A stretch of DNA of 64,000 nucleotides from Solidesulfovibrio magneticus (GTDB lineage: Bacteria; Desulfobacterota; Desulfovibrionia; Desulfovibrionales; Desulfovibrionaceae), in the NCBI GenBank assembly GCA_002482565.1, contig DLGG01000138.1, positions 46,241 through 110,240 of the forward strand, written 5' to 3'. The translations under genes and the position numbers were made by a program. The notes beneath the pieces are model-generated. The model saw nothing but the letters and a program-made list of their open reading frames with translations. It did not search any database and had not been told where the DNA came from. Below, piece after piece: positions 35,334 through 44,479 of the stretch; the stretch's first letter is position 1; every line of letters starts with the position of its first letter.

Positions 35334-35588
35334 TTATCGGCTTTTTTCCAGCCAGTCGTGGCCGGCCCAGGTCATCCTGACCTTCACGGGGTAGACGTCG
35401 CCCGAGTCTCCCTGGGCGACCTCGCCATGCGTGATGATATGCTGTTTGTCGATGTGCAACTCCATGTGATGGAGAATGCTTTGCCTGGAGTGCCCAGGGA
35501 ACAGGTCGAATCCGAGGGAAACCCAGGAATCTTTCGATTCTTCGATCTTGTTGAGGATTGCCGTCAACAGATCAGCGTCACGCTTCAT
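35334..35588 (-). CDS. DUF2513-family small protein
   Basis: An 84-residue protein beginning MKRDADLLTAILNKIEESKD, which is the DUF2513 start pattern, and ending MTWAGHDWLEKSR, also typical. The middle HHMELHIDKQHIITHGEV fits the family's winged-helix-like fold. Such proteins are often prophage or plasmid borne and their function is unknown. The ATG at 35588 has AGGAG 7 nt upstream; an ATG 6 nt earlier overlaps that site. Confidence 0.75.
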   Translation of the reverse strand: MKRDADLLTAILNKIEESKDSWVSLGFDLFPGHSRQSILHHMELHIDKQHIITHGEVAQGDSGDVYPVKVRMTWAGHDWLEKSR

Positions 35589-35728
35589 GGTCATGCTCCT
35601 GTGCTGCATGGTTTTGGCCCCCCGGCATGGGAAAATCACTATAGACGATATAGGCGGTCAAGTCCCGTTCGGGCAATGCCTTTCGGCGACTTCTCCTGCA
35701 GTTTCGGGAAAAAAGGGAGGTGTGCCTG

Positions 35729-36415
35729 TCAGCCGGCGAACCGGTAGCCGATGCCGGTCTCGGTGCGCAGATAGCGGGGTCTGGCCGGGTCGTGTTCGAT
35801 CTTCTGGCGCAGCTTGTGGATATGAATGCGCACGTAATGCTCCTGCCCCTGGCTGTGGCGGCCCCAGACCGCCTGCAAGAGCTGGCCGTGGGTGACCACC
35901 TTGCCGGCGTGGCGGGCCAGATAGGCCAGGAGTTTGAACTCCGTGGGCGTCAGATGGACGTCCTGCCCGGCCAGGACGGCAGTATGGCCTTCCAGATCAA
36001 TGGCCAGCTCGCCGAAAACGTAGCGCGACGGCGCGGCCTCGCCCTGGGCCGCGCCCCGGCGCAGGCAGACCCGGATGCGCGCCGCCAGCTCGGCCAGGCT
36101 GAAGGGCTTGGTCAGGTAGTCCGACGCGCCGAGATCCAGCGCCGTTACCTTGTCCCGTTCCCGGGAGCGCACCGACAGCACGATGACCCTGGCCCGCCGC
36201 CATATGGGCAGGGCGCGCAGCACCTCCTCGCCGTCGAGATCGGGCAACCCCAGGTCGAGCAGGATGACGTCGGGGTCTTGGTATTCGGCCAAAGACAGAG
36301 CTTCACGGCCCGTGGCGGCCTCGACGACGGTGTAGCCCTCGGCCGCAAGAAAGGGAGTGAGGAACCGGCGGATGGCCGGTTCGTCGTCAACGACGAGGAT
36401 GGTCGGGCTGCTCAT
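35729..36415 (-). CDS. kdpE: KDP operon response regulator
   Basis: An OmpR-class regulator of 228 residues. The receiver domain begins PTILVVDDEPAIRRFL, with phosphoacceptor D54 in ILLDLGLPDLDG; the winged-helix output domain has HLTPTEFKLLAYLARHAGKVV and YVRIHIHKLRQKIE. Its start lies 29 nt inside the 3' end of kdpD, so it is translationally coupled. With KdpD it should activate kdp transcription under potassium limitation. It is the last gene of the kdp operon. Confidence 0.94.
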   Translation of the reverse strand: MSSPTILVVDDEPAIRRFLTPFLAAEGYTVVEAATGREALSLAEYQDPDVILLDLGLPDLDGEEVLRALPIWRRARVIVLSVRSRERDKVTALDLGASDYLTKPFSLAELAARIRVCLRRGAAQGEAAPSRYVFGELAIDLEGHTAVLAGQDVHLTPTEFKLLAYLARHAGKVVTHGQLLQAVWGRHSQGQEHYVRIHIHKLRQKIEHDPARPRYLRTETGIGYRFAG

Positions 36416-39077
36416 GGGCTTCCAGGGGAAGGGTGATGGTGAATGTCGCGCCCTGGGGCTTGCCGGCCTCGGCGACGATGGAACCGCCGTGGGCTTTGGC
36501 CACGGCCCGGCAGATGGCCAGGCCCAGGCCGTAGCCGCTGGGGCCGGCCCGGTCGCCGCGCTGGAACCGTTCAAAGAGTTTGTCGGGGTCGCCCGGCGGC
36601 AGCCCTGGGCCGGCGTCGCGCACCTCGATGACCGCCCGGCCGCCGCGCACGGCGGCGGTGATGCCGATGGGCGTGCCGGGCGGGGTGTGTTTGGCCGCGT
36701 TTTCCAACAAATTCAGCAGGGTTTGCTCCATGAGCACTTCGTCCATAGGGATGGGGGGCAGATCGGCCGGAATGTCCAGGCGCACCTCGCGTCCGGCCAG
36801 GGCGCTTTCCAGGCGGGCCAGGACCGCGCCGACCACGTCCTCCAGAGGGACGAGTCGGATGTCCGGCACGACCGAGCCGGACTCCAGGGCGGCGATGCGC
36901 AGCAGGTTGTCCACCAGCCGTTCCAGGCGCGAGGCTTCGTGGGCGATGTTTTCTTCGAGAGACTGCCGCACCTCGGGCGTGGCGGACGGGCCCAGGGCCA
37001 TGAGGCTTTCGGCCGAACCGGCGATGGCGGACAACGGCGTCTTGAAGTCATGGGTGACGGTGGAAAGCAGGGCGGCCCGCAGCTTTTCGCGCTCGGCCGC
37101 GACCAGCGTGGTCTTGGCTTTTTCCTCCAGCCGGTCAACGTCCAGGGCCAGGGCGGTTTGCTGGGCCACGGCGTCGAGGAGTCGGCGACGGTCGGGCAAT
37201 TCCAAGGCGTCGGCCGCTTCCGGGGCGTCGGGGCGCAGTCCCAGGACGCCAAGCACGGCCTCGGAACCGGGCAGGGGCAGATACAAAGCGTCGGCCTCGG
37301 CCAGGGTCTGGGTGGAGAGGCCGGCCGGTTTGGCGTTGTCGAAGACCCATTGGGCCACGCCCACGTCCTTGTCATCCAGAACGTCATGGACGTCGGCGAC
37401 AAAGGCGTTTTCCAGTTTGCCGTCGGCGTTTGGCGTCAGGGCAAAGGCCGTGCAGCCAAAAATGCGGGCAATGTGCTCGTGGGCCACGCGCAGCAGATTG
37501 GCTGCCCCGCGGGCCATGGCCAAGTTGCGGGAAAATTCGCTTAAGTCCGAGGCCTGGCGTTCGAGCAGCACGGCGCTGTCGGCCTGGGCGCGCAGGCGCG
37601 AGGCCATGCCGCTGAGCACCAGGGCCACCACCAACATGATGATAAAGGTGACGAGATAGCCCGCGTCGGTGACGGAAAAGCTGAAGCGGGGCGGTACGAA
37701 GCAGAAGTCGAAAGCCAGGACGCTGACGACGGAGGCTGCCACCGAGGCCCGTCGGGACAGCCAGACCGAGGCGGCCACGACCCCGACCAGATAGACCATG
37801 ATGAGGTTGGCCAGGGCGAAATAAGGATACATGGCAAAGCTCGCCCCGGTGCAGGCGGCCACAATGCCGAAAGCGGCCGGCAGATCCCGCCATTTTCCCC
37901 TGGGGAGCGCGCGGCGGGGCGGGTGCGAGGCCGGCGAGCGCGGGTCTTGGCCTTTGATCACGTGGACGTCGATCTCGCCGCTTTCGCGCACCAGCCGGTC
38001 CACGGGGCTGCCGCGCAGGATGTCGAGGAGGCTGCGGCGAAGGGGCTTGCCGATGACGATGCGGGTGACGTTGTGCTGGCGGGCAAACCCCACGATGAGC
38101 CGGGCCACGTCGGCTCCGGTGAGCACGTGGGTCTGCGCTCCCAGCTCCTGGGCCAGGCGCAGGTTGTCCATGGCCCGGGCGGTTGGCGTGCCTTCGGGGC
38201 TTTTTTGGATAAATAGCGCGTGCCAATCGGCGTGGAGACCATCGGCCAGCCGTTTGGCCGCCCGCACCAGGGTGGCCGAGGTGGGCGAAGGGCCGACGCA
38301 CACGAGGATGCGCTCGGCCGTGGGCCAGGTGGTTTCGATGGCGTGGCCCTTGCGGTAGACCAGCACCTCGGTGTTGACCCGGCTGGCGGTCTGGCGCAGG
38401 GCCAGTTCGCGCAGGGCGCTCAAGTTGCCGCTGCGAAAGAAGTTCTCCCCGGCCCACTCGGCCTGGCGCGGCAGGTAGACCTTGCCGCCGCGCAGGCGCT
38501 GGCGCAGGTCCTCGGGCGGCAGGTCAACTAGAATGACCGACTGGGCCTTGGCCAGAACGGCGTCGGGCACGGTCTCGCGTACCCGCACGCCGGTGATCTG
38601 GGCCACGACGTCGTTTAAGCTCTCCAGATGCTGGACGTTGAGCGTGGTCCAGACGTTAAGCCCGTGTTCGAGGAGTTCCTCCACGTCCTGCCAGCGTTTG
38701 GGATGGCGGCAGCCCGGGGCGTTGGCGTGGGCCAGCTCGTCCACCAGGATGAGCGGCGGGCGGGCTTCCAGAGCGGCGTTGAGGTCGAATTCCTCCAGCA
38801 CATGCCCCCGGTAGTCGATGCGTTGGCGGGGCAGGAGGTCCATGCCGTAGAGCAGGGCCTCGGTATCCTGCCGGCCGTGGGTCTCGACCACGCCGACCAG
38901 GGGGGCGACGCCTTCGGCCATCTTGAGCCGGGCCGCTTCCAGCATGGCGTAGGTCTTGCCCACGCCCGGGGCCATGCCCAGGAAGATGCGCAACTGTCCG
39001 CGCCGCTTTTCCTCTTCCTCGCGGCGCACCATGGCCAGCAGGGCGTCTGGGTCGGGCCGTTTGTCCTCGTCGCGCAT
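36387..39077 (-). CDS. kdpD: Potassium-sensing histidine kinase
   Basis: An 896-residue sensor kinase. The N-terminal KdpD domain carries the ATP-binding GMAPGVGKTYAMLE; a UspA-like domain, four membrane helices around residues 400-490 (YFALANLIMVYLVGVVAASVWL and following), a GAF-like domain and the HisKA/HATPase pair follow. The phosphorylated His is in STVTHDFKTPLSAIAG, and the G-box is DAGPGLPPG. The length is normal for the family. It starts 9 nt after kdpC and overlaps kdpE. Confidence 0.96.
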   Translation of the reverse strand: MRDEDKRPDPDALLAMVRREEEEKRRGQLRIFLGMAPGVGKTYAMLEAARLKMAEGVAPLVGVVETHGRQDTEALLYGMDLLPRQRIDYRGHVLEEFDLNAALEARPPLILVDELAHANAPGCRHPKRWQDVEELLEHGLNVWTTLNVQHLESLNDVVAQITGVRVRETVPDAVLAKAQSVILVDLPPEDLRQRLRGGKVYLPRQAEWAGENFFRSGNLSALRELALRQTASRVNTEVLVYRKGHAIETTWPTAERILVCVGPSPTSATLVRAAKRLADGLHADWHALFIQKSPEGTPTARAMDNLRLAQELGAQTHVLTGADVARLIVGFARQHNVTRIVIGKPLRRSLLDILRGSPVDRLVRESGEIDVHVIKGQDPRSPASHPPRRALPRGKWRDLPAAFGIVAACTGASFAMYPYFALANLIMVYLVGVVAASVWLSRRASVAASVVSVLAFDFCFVPPRFSFSVTDAGYLVTFIIMLVVALVLSGMASRLRAQADSAVLLERQASDLSEFSRNLAMARGAANLLRVAHEHIARIFGCTAFALTPNADGKLENAFVADVHDVLDDKDVGVAQWVFDNAKPAGLSTQTLAEADALYLPLPGSEAVLGVLGLRPDAPEAADALELPDRRRLLDAVAQQTALALDVDRLEEKAKTTLVAAEREKLRAALLSTVTHDFKTPLSAIAGSAESLMALGPSATPEVRQSLEENIAHEASRLERLVDNLLRIAALESGSVVPDIRLVPLEDVVGAVLARLESALAGREVRLDIPADLPPIPMDEVLMEQTLLNLLENAAKHTPPGTPIGITAAVRGGRAVIEVRDAGPGLPPGDPDKLFERFQRGDRAGPSGYGLGLAICRAVAKAHGGSIVAEAGKPQGATFTITLPLEAHEQPDHPRR

Positions 39078-39086
39078 GGCCCCACC

Positions 39087-39674
39087 TTACTTCGCGCCGG
39101 CCAGGGCATCCAGAGCCAAATTGAGGCGAGCCACGTTGACGCGCTCCTCGCCCCAGACGCCAAGGAGCCGGCCTTCGGTCTGGCTGGCGATGAGCGCGGC
39201 CACGTCTTTTTCGGCCAAGCCCCGGGCCTTGGCCACGGCCGGGGCCTGCCAGCGGGCGGCTTCGGCGGAGATGTGGGGATCAAGGCCGCTGGCCGAGGCC
39301 GTGGCCAGATCCATGGGGACGGGCCGGCCGGAGGCCAGGGCGTCGAGTTCGACCGCGCGCGTCTTCACGGCCTCGGCCAGGGCCGGATTGGTCGGGGCCA
39401 GATTGGAGCCGCCGGAAGCGGCGGCGTTGCAGGGGAAAGGCGACGTGGCCGAGGGCCGGCCGGCGAAATAGCGCCCCGGGGCGAAAGGCTGGCCAATCAG
39501 CGCCGAACCCGTCACGAGACCGTCCCGGGAAACCAACGAACCGGCGGCCTGATGGGGGAAAAGCGTTCCGCCCAGGGCGGTCACGGCCAGGGGATAGGCG
39601 ACGCCGGTGATCAGGCTCAACCACAGAAACATCAGGCAGGAAGGCTTAAGCTCCCGCATAAAGCTCACAAACAT
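39087..39674 (-). CDS. kdpC: K+-transporting ATPase subunit C
   Basis: A 195-residue single-pass membrane subunit that stabilises the KdpFABC complex. The N-terminal helix is LMFLWLSLITGVAYPLAVTALGG, followed by the periplasmic part with GSALIGQPF, ALGHV-like FAGRPSAT and SGLDPHISAEAARWQ. The ATG at 39674 follows AGGGAG. It lies 215 nt downstream of kdpB, an unusually long gap that contains palindrome copy F. Confidence 0.94.
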   Translation of the reverse strand: MFVSFMRELKPSCLMFLWLSLITGVAYPLAVTALGGTLFPHQAAGSLVSRDGLVTGSALIGQPFAPGRYFAGRPSATSPFPCNAAASGGSNLAPTNPALAEAVKTRAVELDALASGRPVPMDLATASASGLDPHISAEAARWQAPAVAKARGLAEKDVAALIASQTEGRLLGVWGEERVNVARLNLALDALAGAK

Positions 39675-39826
39675 CTTTTTCTCCCTATGTCTTGCGGTGT
39701 TTCGACCGCTGTCTGTTTTTCGATCCTGTTGCAAACGCCGTCTTGCAGCGTTTAATTGCCAAATGGTCTTTCCCATCACTACCGCATACGCGCCTGTTTC
39801 GCCTCACCCCTTCAATCCCCTATCAG

Positions 39827-39870
39827 GGAGGGTCCGGGAGGGGGTTACCCCCTCCCGGCCGCCGGAGGCA
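39827..39870 (-). repeat. Dispersed GC-rich palindrome, copy F (inside the kdp operon)
   Basis: On the minus strand it reads TGCCTCCGGCGG, a hairpin with GGGAGGGGG/CCCCCTCCC arms around a 3-nt loop, then GGACCCTCC. It starts 19 nt after the kdpB stop in the same orientation and lies between kdpB and kdpC. Confidence 0.88.
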
Positions 39871-39889
39871 TTTCTTCTCTATTCTTCCC

Positions 39890-41959
39890 TCAAGCCCAGC
39901 CCAGGGCGGCGATGGCGAGGTCGATGCATTTGATGCCGGCGAAGGGCACGGCCAGGCCGCCGAGGCCGTAGACGAGGAGGTTGCGGCGCAGGGCGACGGC
40001 GGCGGGCACGGGCACGTATTTGACGCCGCGAAGAGCCAGGGGAATGAGGAAGACGATGATGAGCGCGTTGAAAATGACGGCCGAGAGCACGGCCGACTTG
40101 GGCGTGGCCAGCCCCATGACGTTAAGGATGCCCAGTTGCGGGTAGATGGCGATGAACACGGCCGGGATGATGGCAAAGTATTTGGCGATGTCGTTGGCGA
40201 TGGAAAAGGTGGTCAGCGACCCGCGCGTCATGAGGAGCTGCTTGCCGATGGCCACCACTTCCAGGAGCTTGGTGGGATTGGAGTCGAGATCGACCATGTT
40301 TCCGGCTTCCTTGGCGGCCTGGGTGCCGGAATTCATGGCCACGCCGACGTCGGCCTGGGCCAGGGCCGGGGCGTCGTTGGTGCCGTCGCCGGTCATGGCC
40401 ACCATCTTGCCCTCGGCCTGGTACTGGCGGATGCGGGCCAGCTTGGCCTCGGGGGTGGCCTCGGCCAGGAAGTCGTCCACCCCGGCCTCGGCGGCGATGG
40501 CGGCGGCGGTGAGCGGATTGTCGCCGGTGACCATGATGGTCTTGATGCCCATGGCCCGCAGTTCGGCGAAGCGTTCGCGGATGCCGCCCTTGACGATGTC
40601 CTTGAGCCAGACCACGCCAAGCGCCCGACCGTTTTCGGCCACGACCAGGGGCGTGCCGCCGGATTTGGCCACCTCGTGGATGGCCCGTTCGACCTCGGCC
40701 GGCAGGCGCTGGCCCGAGGCCTCGGCCAGGGCCTTGACCGCGTCGGAAGCGCCCTTGCGGATGGTCCGGCCGGGCAGGTCCACGCCGGACAGGCGGGTCT
40801 GGGCCGTGAAGGCCACGAAGGTCGCGCCCATGGCGGTCAGGTCGCGGCCGCGCAGGCCGAAGCGTTCCTTGGCCAAAACCACGATGGAGCGGCCTTCCGG
40901 GGTTTCGTCGGCCAGGGAGGCGAGCTGGGCCGCCTCGGCCAGGGCGCGTTCGTCCACGCCCTTGGCCGGCAGGAAGGCCGAGGCCTGGCGGTTGCCAAGG
41001 GTTATGGTGCCGGTCTTGTCGAGGAGAAGCACATCCACGTCGCCGGCGGCCTCCACGGCCCGGCCCGAGGTGGCGATGACCCCGGCCTGGATGAGGCGGT
41101 CCATGCCGGCGATGCCGATGGCTGACAAGAGGCCGCCGATGGTGGTGGGGGCCAGGCAGACGAAAAGCGCGGTCAAGGCGGTGATGGTCACGGCCTGGCC
41201 CTGGCCGGCGGCGGCCACGGCATAGGCCGACATGGGGCGCAGGGTGACGCAGACTACCAGAAAGACCAGGGTGAGGGAGGCGAGCAGGATATTCAGCGCG
41301 ATTTCGTTGGGCGTCTTGCGGCGCTTGGCTCCCTCGACCAGGGAGATCATGCGGTCGAGGAAGGTTTCGCCGGCATTGGAGGCCACGCGCACGATAAGCC
41401 AGTCGGACAGCAGCCGCGTGCCGCCGGTGACGGCGCTGCGGTCGCCGCCGGCCTCGCGGATGACCGGGGCGCTTTCGCCGGTGATGGCCGATTCGTCCAC
41501 CGAGGCGATGCCTTCCACGATGTCGCCGTCGGAGGGGATGGGATCGCCGGCCTCGACCAGGAACAGATCGCCCCGGGCCAGGGCGCTGGCCGGGACCTGG
41601 GCCACGGCGGCGTCGCGGCGGGGGGCGGCGAGCTTTTTGGCCACGACGTCGCGGCGCAGGCCCTTGAGGGCGGCTGCCTGGGCCTTGCCCCGGCCCTCGG
41701 CCATGGCCTCGGCGAAGTTGGCGAAAAGGATGGTGGCCCACAGCCAGGCGGCCACGGCGGCAACGAATCCTACCGGAGCCTCTCCGTGGCCAAGGGCGGC
41801 CTGGATGGCCAGGACGGTGGTCAGGATGCTGCCGATGTAGACGGTGAACATGACGGGATTGCGGGCTTGGCGACTCGGGGCGAGCTTGCGCAGGCAATCG
41901 AGGCCGGCCTGGCGGACGATGGCCGGATCGAAAAGCGGACGTTTGGCGGTCTTGGTCAT
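39890..41959 (-). CDS. kdpB: K+-transporting P-type ATPase subunit B
   Basis: The catalytic subunit, 689 residues. The phosphorylation motif is [15 protein letters not shown], and [35 protein letters not shown] and [40 protein letters not shown] are the other P-type signatures. Hydrophobic helices flank the core. The ATG at 41959 follows GAGGTG; longer readings begin within kdpA. It is 10 nt downstream of kdpA. The downstream kdpC is separated by copy F of the palindromic repeat. Confidence 0.97.
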   Translation of the reverse strand: MTKTAKRPLFDPAIVRQAGLDCLRKLAPSRQARNPVMFTVYIGSILTTVLAIQAALGHGEAPVGFVAAVAAWLWATILFANFAEAMAEGRGKAQAAALKGLRRDVVAKKLAAPRRDAAVAQVPASALARGDLFLVEAGDPIPSDGDIVEGIASVDESAITGESAPVIREAGGDRSAVTGGTRLLSDWLIVRVASNAGETFLDRMISLVEGAKRRKTPNEIALNILLASLTLVFLVVCVTLRPMSAYAVAAAGQGQAVTITALTALFVCLAPTTIGGLLSAIGIAGMDRLIQAGVIATSGRAVEAAGDVDVLLLDKTGTITLGNRQASAFLPAKGVDERALAEAAQLASLADETPEGRSIVVLAKERFGLRGRDLTAMGATFVAFTAQTRLSGVDLPGRTIRKGASDAVKALAEASGQRLPAEVERAIHEVAKSGGTPLVVAENGRALGVVWLKDIVKGGIRERFAELRAMGIKTIMVTGDNPLTAAAIAAEAGVDDFLAEATPEAKLARIRQYQAEGKMVAMTGDGTNDAPALAQADVGVAMNSGTQAAKEAGNMVDLDSNPTKLLEVVAIGKQLLMTRGSLTTFSIANDIAKYFAIIPAVFIAIYPQLGILNVMGLATPKSAVLSAVIFNALIIVFLIPLALRGVKYVPVPAAVALRRNLLVYGLGGLAVPFAGIKCIDLAIAALGWA

Positions 41960-41969
41960 AACGACACCT

Positions 41970-43706
41970 CTATTGGAAAAGAGCCAGCTGTTCGGCCACC
42001 GGCCCAAGGGCCAGGGACGGCACGAAGGTCAGCGTGCCGACGACCAGCACCACGGCCATGAGCAGGCCGACGAAGATGGGGCCGTGGGTGGGCAGGGTGC
42101 CCGGTCCCTGGGCCAGACGCTTCTTGCGGGCCAGGGAGCCGGCCAGGGCCAGCACGGGGAGTATGAGCCAGTAGCGGGACACGAACATGGCCAGTCCCCC
42201 GGCCAGGGTCCAGAAGGGCGAGGTGGCGGTCAGGCCGGCAAAGGCGCTGCCGTTGTTGTTGCCCATGGAGGAGAAGGCATAGAGCATCTGGGAAAACCCG
42301 TGGGGGCCGGGGTTGGAGACGGCGTCGGCCGGTCCGATGACGCAGGCCAGGGCCGTGCCGGCCAGACAGGCAAAGGGCGGGATGAGGATGATAAGCGCGG
42401 CCATCTTGGTCTCGAAGGGCTCGATTTTCTTGCCGCAATACTCCGGGGTGCGCCCGACCATGAGGCCGGCCACGAAGACCGTGACCACGGCAAAGACCAC
42501 CATGCCGTAAAGCCCCGATCCCACGCCGCCGTAGACCACTTCGCCCAGCTGCATGAGGAGCATGGGCCACAGGCCGCCCAGGGGCGAGAAGCTGTCGTGC
42601 ATGGCGTTGACCGAGCCATTGGAGGCGGCGGTGGTGACGGCGGCCCATAGGGCCGAGCCGGTCGGGCCGAAACGGACTTCCTTGCCTTCCAGGCTCGGGG
42701 CGTTCTGGACGCCAATGCTGGCCAAGGCGGGATTGGGGACCGCTTCGGCGGCCATGGTCAGGCCGGCGAAGATGGCGAAAAGGATGGTCATGGCGGCCAG
42801 CAGGGCCAGTCCCTGCCGCCGGTCGCCGACCATGGCCCCGAAGGTATGGCAAAAGGCGGCCGGGATGAGCAGGATGGCCAGCACTTCCAGTAGGTTGGTC
42901 AGCGGCGTGGGGTTCTCGAAAGGATGGGCGGAATTGGCGTTGTAGTAGCCGCCGCCGTTGGTGCCGAGCTGTTTTATGGCCACTTGGGAGGCCACCGGGC
43001 CCAGGATGATGGACTGGGTCGCCGGCGGAGCGGCCTGGCTGTCCGGGGCGGGGGCCGAAACGGCGGCAGGGTCAATCCAGGCGGCTTCGACCCGGGCGGT
43101 GAAGGTCTGGGGCACGCCCTGCCAGATAAGCGCCAGGGACAGGACCAGGGACAGCGGCAGCAGGATGTAGAGCACCGAGCGGGTCATGTCCTGCCAGAAA
43201 TTGCCAAGGGAGGTCGTCTCCCGGCGGGCGATGCCCCGGATGACGGCGACGGCCACGGCCATGCCGGTGGCGGCGGACAGGAAGTTTTGCACGGCCAGGC
43301 CCAGCATCTGGGTGAGGATGCTCATGGTGGTTTCGCCGGCGTAGGCCTGCCAGTTGGTGTTGGTGGCGAAGCTTATGGCGGCGTTCAGGGCCACGAAGGG
43401 GTCCACGCCGGGCAGTCCCAGGGGGTTGAGCGGCAGCCCGCCCTGGAGGCGCTCCAGGGCGTAGACGGCGAGGAACCCCAGGGCGTTTAGGCCCGTCATG
43501 GCCAGGGCGTAGGTTTTCCAGTTCATTTCCCGGTCGGGATCGACGCCCGAGAGGCGGTAGAGCAGGCGTTCCAAGGGGCCGAGGACCTTGTCCAGGCCGC
43601 AGGGGCGGCCCTGGTAGACCCTGGCGGCGTAGAGCCCAAGCGGCCAGGAGAGCAGGAGCAGCAGGACAAGGAAAAGGACGAGCTGCATGACGGCATTGAT
43701 GGTCAT
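41970..43706 (-). CDS. kdpA: K+-transporting ATPase subunit A
   Basis: The potassium channel-like subunit, 578 residues, with about ten transmembrane helices and selectivity-filter regions such as [47 protein letters not shown] and [12 protein letters not shown]. These repeats hold the four glycine-rich filter loops. The ATG at 43706 overlaps the stop of kdpF by 4 nt; GGAG is upstream. Confidence 0.97.
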   Translation of the reverse strand: MTINAVMQLVLFLVLLLLLSWPLGLYAARVYQGRPCGLDKVLGPLERLLYRLSGVDPDREMNWKTYALAMTGLNALGFLAVYALERLQGGLPLNPLGLPGVDPFVALNAAISFATNTNWQAYAGETTMSILTQMLGLAVQNFLSAATGMAVAVAVIRGIARRETTSLGNFWQDMTRSVLYILLPLSLVLSLALIWQGVPQTFTARVEAAWIDPAAVSAPAPDSQAAPPATQSIILGPVASQVAIKQLGTNGGGYYNANSAHPFENPTPLTNLLEVLAILLIPAAFCHTFGAMVGDRRQGLALLAAMTILFAIFAGLTMAAEAVPNPALASIGVQNAPSLEGKEVRFGPTGSALWAAVTTAASNGSVNAMHDSFSPLGGLWPMLLMQLGEVVYGGVGSGLYGMVVFAVVTVFVAGLMVGRTPEYCGKKIEPFETKMAALIILIPPFACLAGTALACVIGPADAVSNPGPHGFSQMLYAFSSMGNNNGSAFAGLTATSPFWTLAGGLAMFVSRYWLILPVLALAGSLARKKRLAQGPGTLPTHGPIFVGLLMAVVLVVGTLTFVPSLALGPVAEQLALFQ

Positions 43707-43786
43707 TCGAACCACTCCGGTTTGCACAAGGCGGCCAACAGATAGGCAAAGAGGGCCACGGCCAGGGCCAGGACGACGAGATTCAT
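43703..43786 (-). CDS. kdpF: K+-transporting ATPase small subunit F
   Basis: A 27-residue single-helix peptide (MNLVVLALAVALFAYLLAAL, then CKPEWFE) with the size and pattern of KdpF, the lipid-like stabiliser of the Kdp complex. It has AGGAG upstream and a TGA that overlaps the ATG of kdpA, as in other kdp operons. Confidence 0.9.
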   Translation of the reverse strand: MNLVVLALAVALFAYLLAALCKPEWFE

Positions 43787-43788
43787 GG

Positions 43789-43878
43789 TCAACTCCTGTC
43801 CTGCCGATCGAGCAGTTCGATCAGGCCGAGAAGACCGACGATAAGGGCCAGGGTGACGATGACGAAGAGCGTATCCAT
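43789..43878 (-). CDS. 29-residue membrane peptide heading the kdp operon
   Basis: A small ORF, MDTLFVIVTLALIVGLLGLI then ELLDRQDRS, has a very strong AAGGAGG ribosome binding site and lies 2 nt ahead of kdpF. It has one transmembrane helix and a charged tail. Short peptides of this look have been seen ahead of kdpF in other bacteria, but no function is known to me. It could be a second small subunit of the pump. Confidence 0.72.
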   Translation of the reverse strand: MDTLFVIVTLALIVGLLGLIELLDRQDRS

Positions 43879-44479
43879 CGAAAACCTCCTTTAAGCGGCT
43901 GTCGATGGCCCGGGTATAGCTCCGGGGACATATAGGCGGTGTATAACTGCGGGAGGAGCACGTAAATTTTTATTTACGTACGGGGGAACGTGTGTCCAGA
44001 GCGGGATGATGAATACGTTTTGATCGGGCCGGCATGAGAGCGGCAGGGCCGAACGTTTTGTGAAGCCAGGTTGCCAGGAATGCAATGCTTGATAAAGCAA
44101 GGCAAAAAACTGCAAGCGGCATAGTTTCTTGGTTGAGTAACAGGGGGCAACCAAGGTCAACCGTGCTGCTCCAGGGCACTGCCGAGGCATGGACTGTATT
44201 TGGAGGCAGGGGCGGCGAATTGCACCCGGTTAATGCTAGAGAGGACCTTCTGCCGTGTGGATTCGGCAATCATGGCATAAACCAGATTTTATCGTACATG
44301 TCGCCAATCTTGTCGATATGATGATCAGAAGTGAGATGGTCAACAAACGGTATTGCTCTGAATGTCTTTGAGATGCTTACTTGCTAAAAACAATATTTTC
44401 GATATAAAGACGGCCGTGGCCCAGTCGAATCATGCCGCAGCATGTGTTCGCCTTTGACATGTAGAGGGGGACTCTGTCT
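43879..44479. other. Divergent intergenic region upstream of kdp
   Basis: About 600 nt separate the kdp operon from the lower-GC genes at 44480. Short frames occur on both strands but none has a credible start, ribosome binding site or family motif. It must contain the kdp promoter; a 20-bp palindrome at 43960-43979 is a candidate regulatory site. Confidence 0.5.
43960..43979. promoter_or_regulatory. AT-rich palindrome upstream of kdp
   Basis: ACGTAAAT and ATTTACGT (8 bp each) are separated by TTTT. It is 82-101 nt upstream of the first kdp ORF and could be an operator (for example for KdpE) or a terminator-like hairpin. The role is inferred from position only. Confidence 0.4.

Noticed and set aside
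11580..39870. CRISPR array or insertion-sequence ends
   Set aside because: The repeated GC-rich palindromes are not regularly spaced, have no spacers or cas genes, and no transposase is encoded in the window.
43891..44321. Short frames upstream of the kdp operon
   Set aside because: Overlapping frames on both strands, no ribosome binding site and no recognisable motif.
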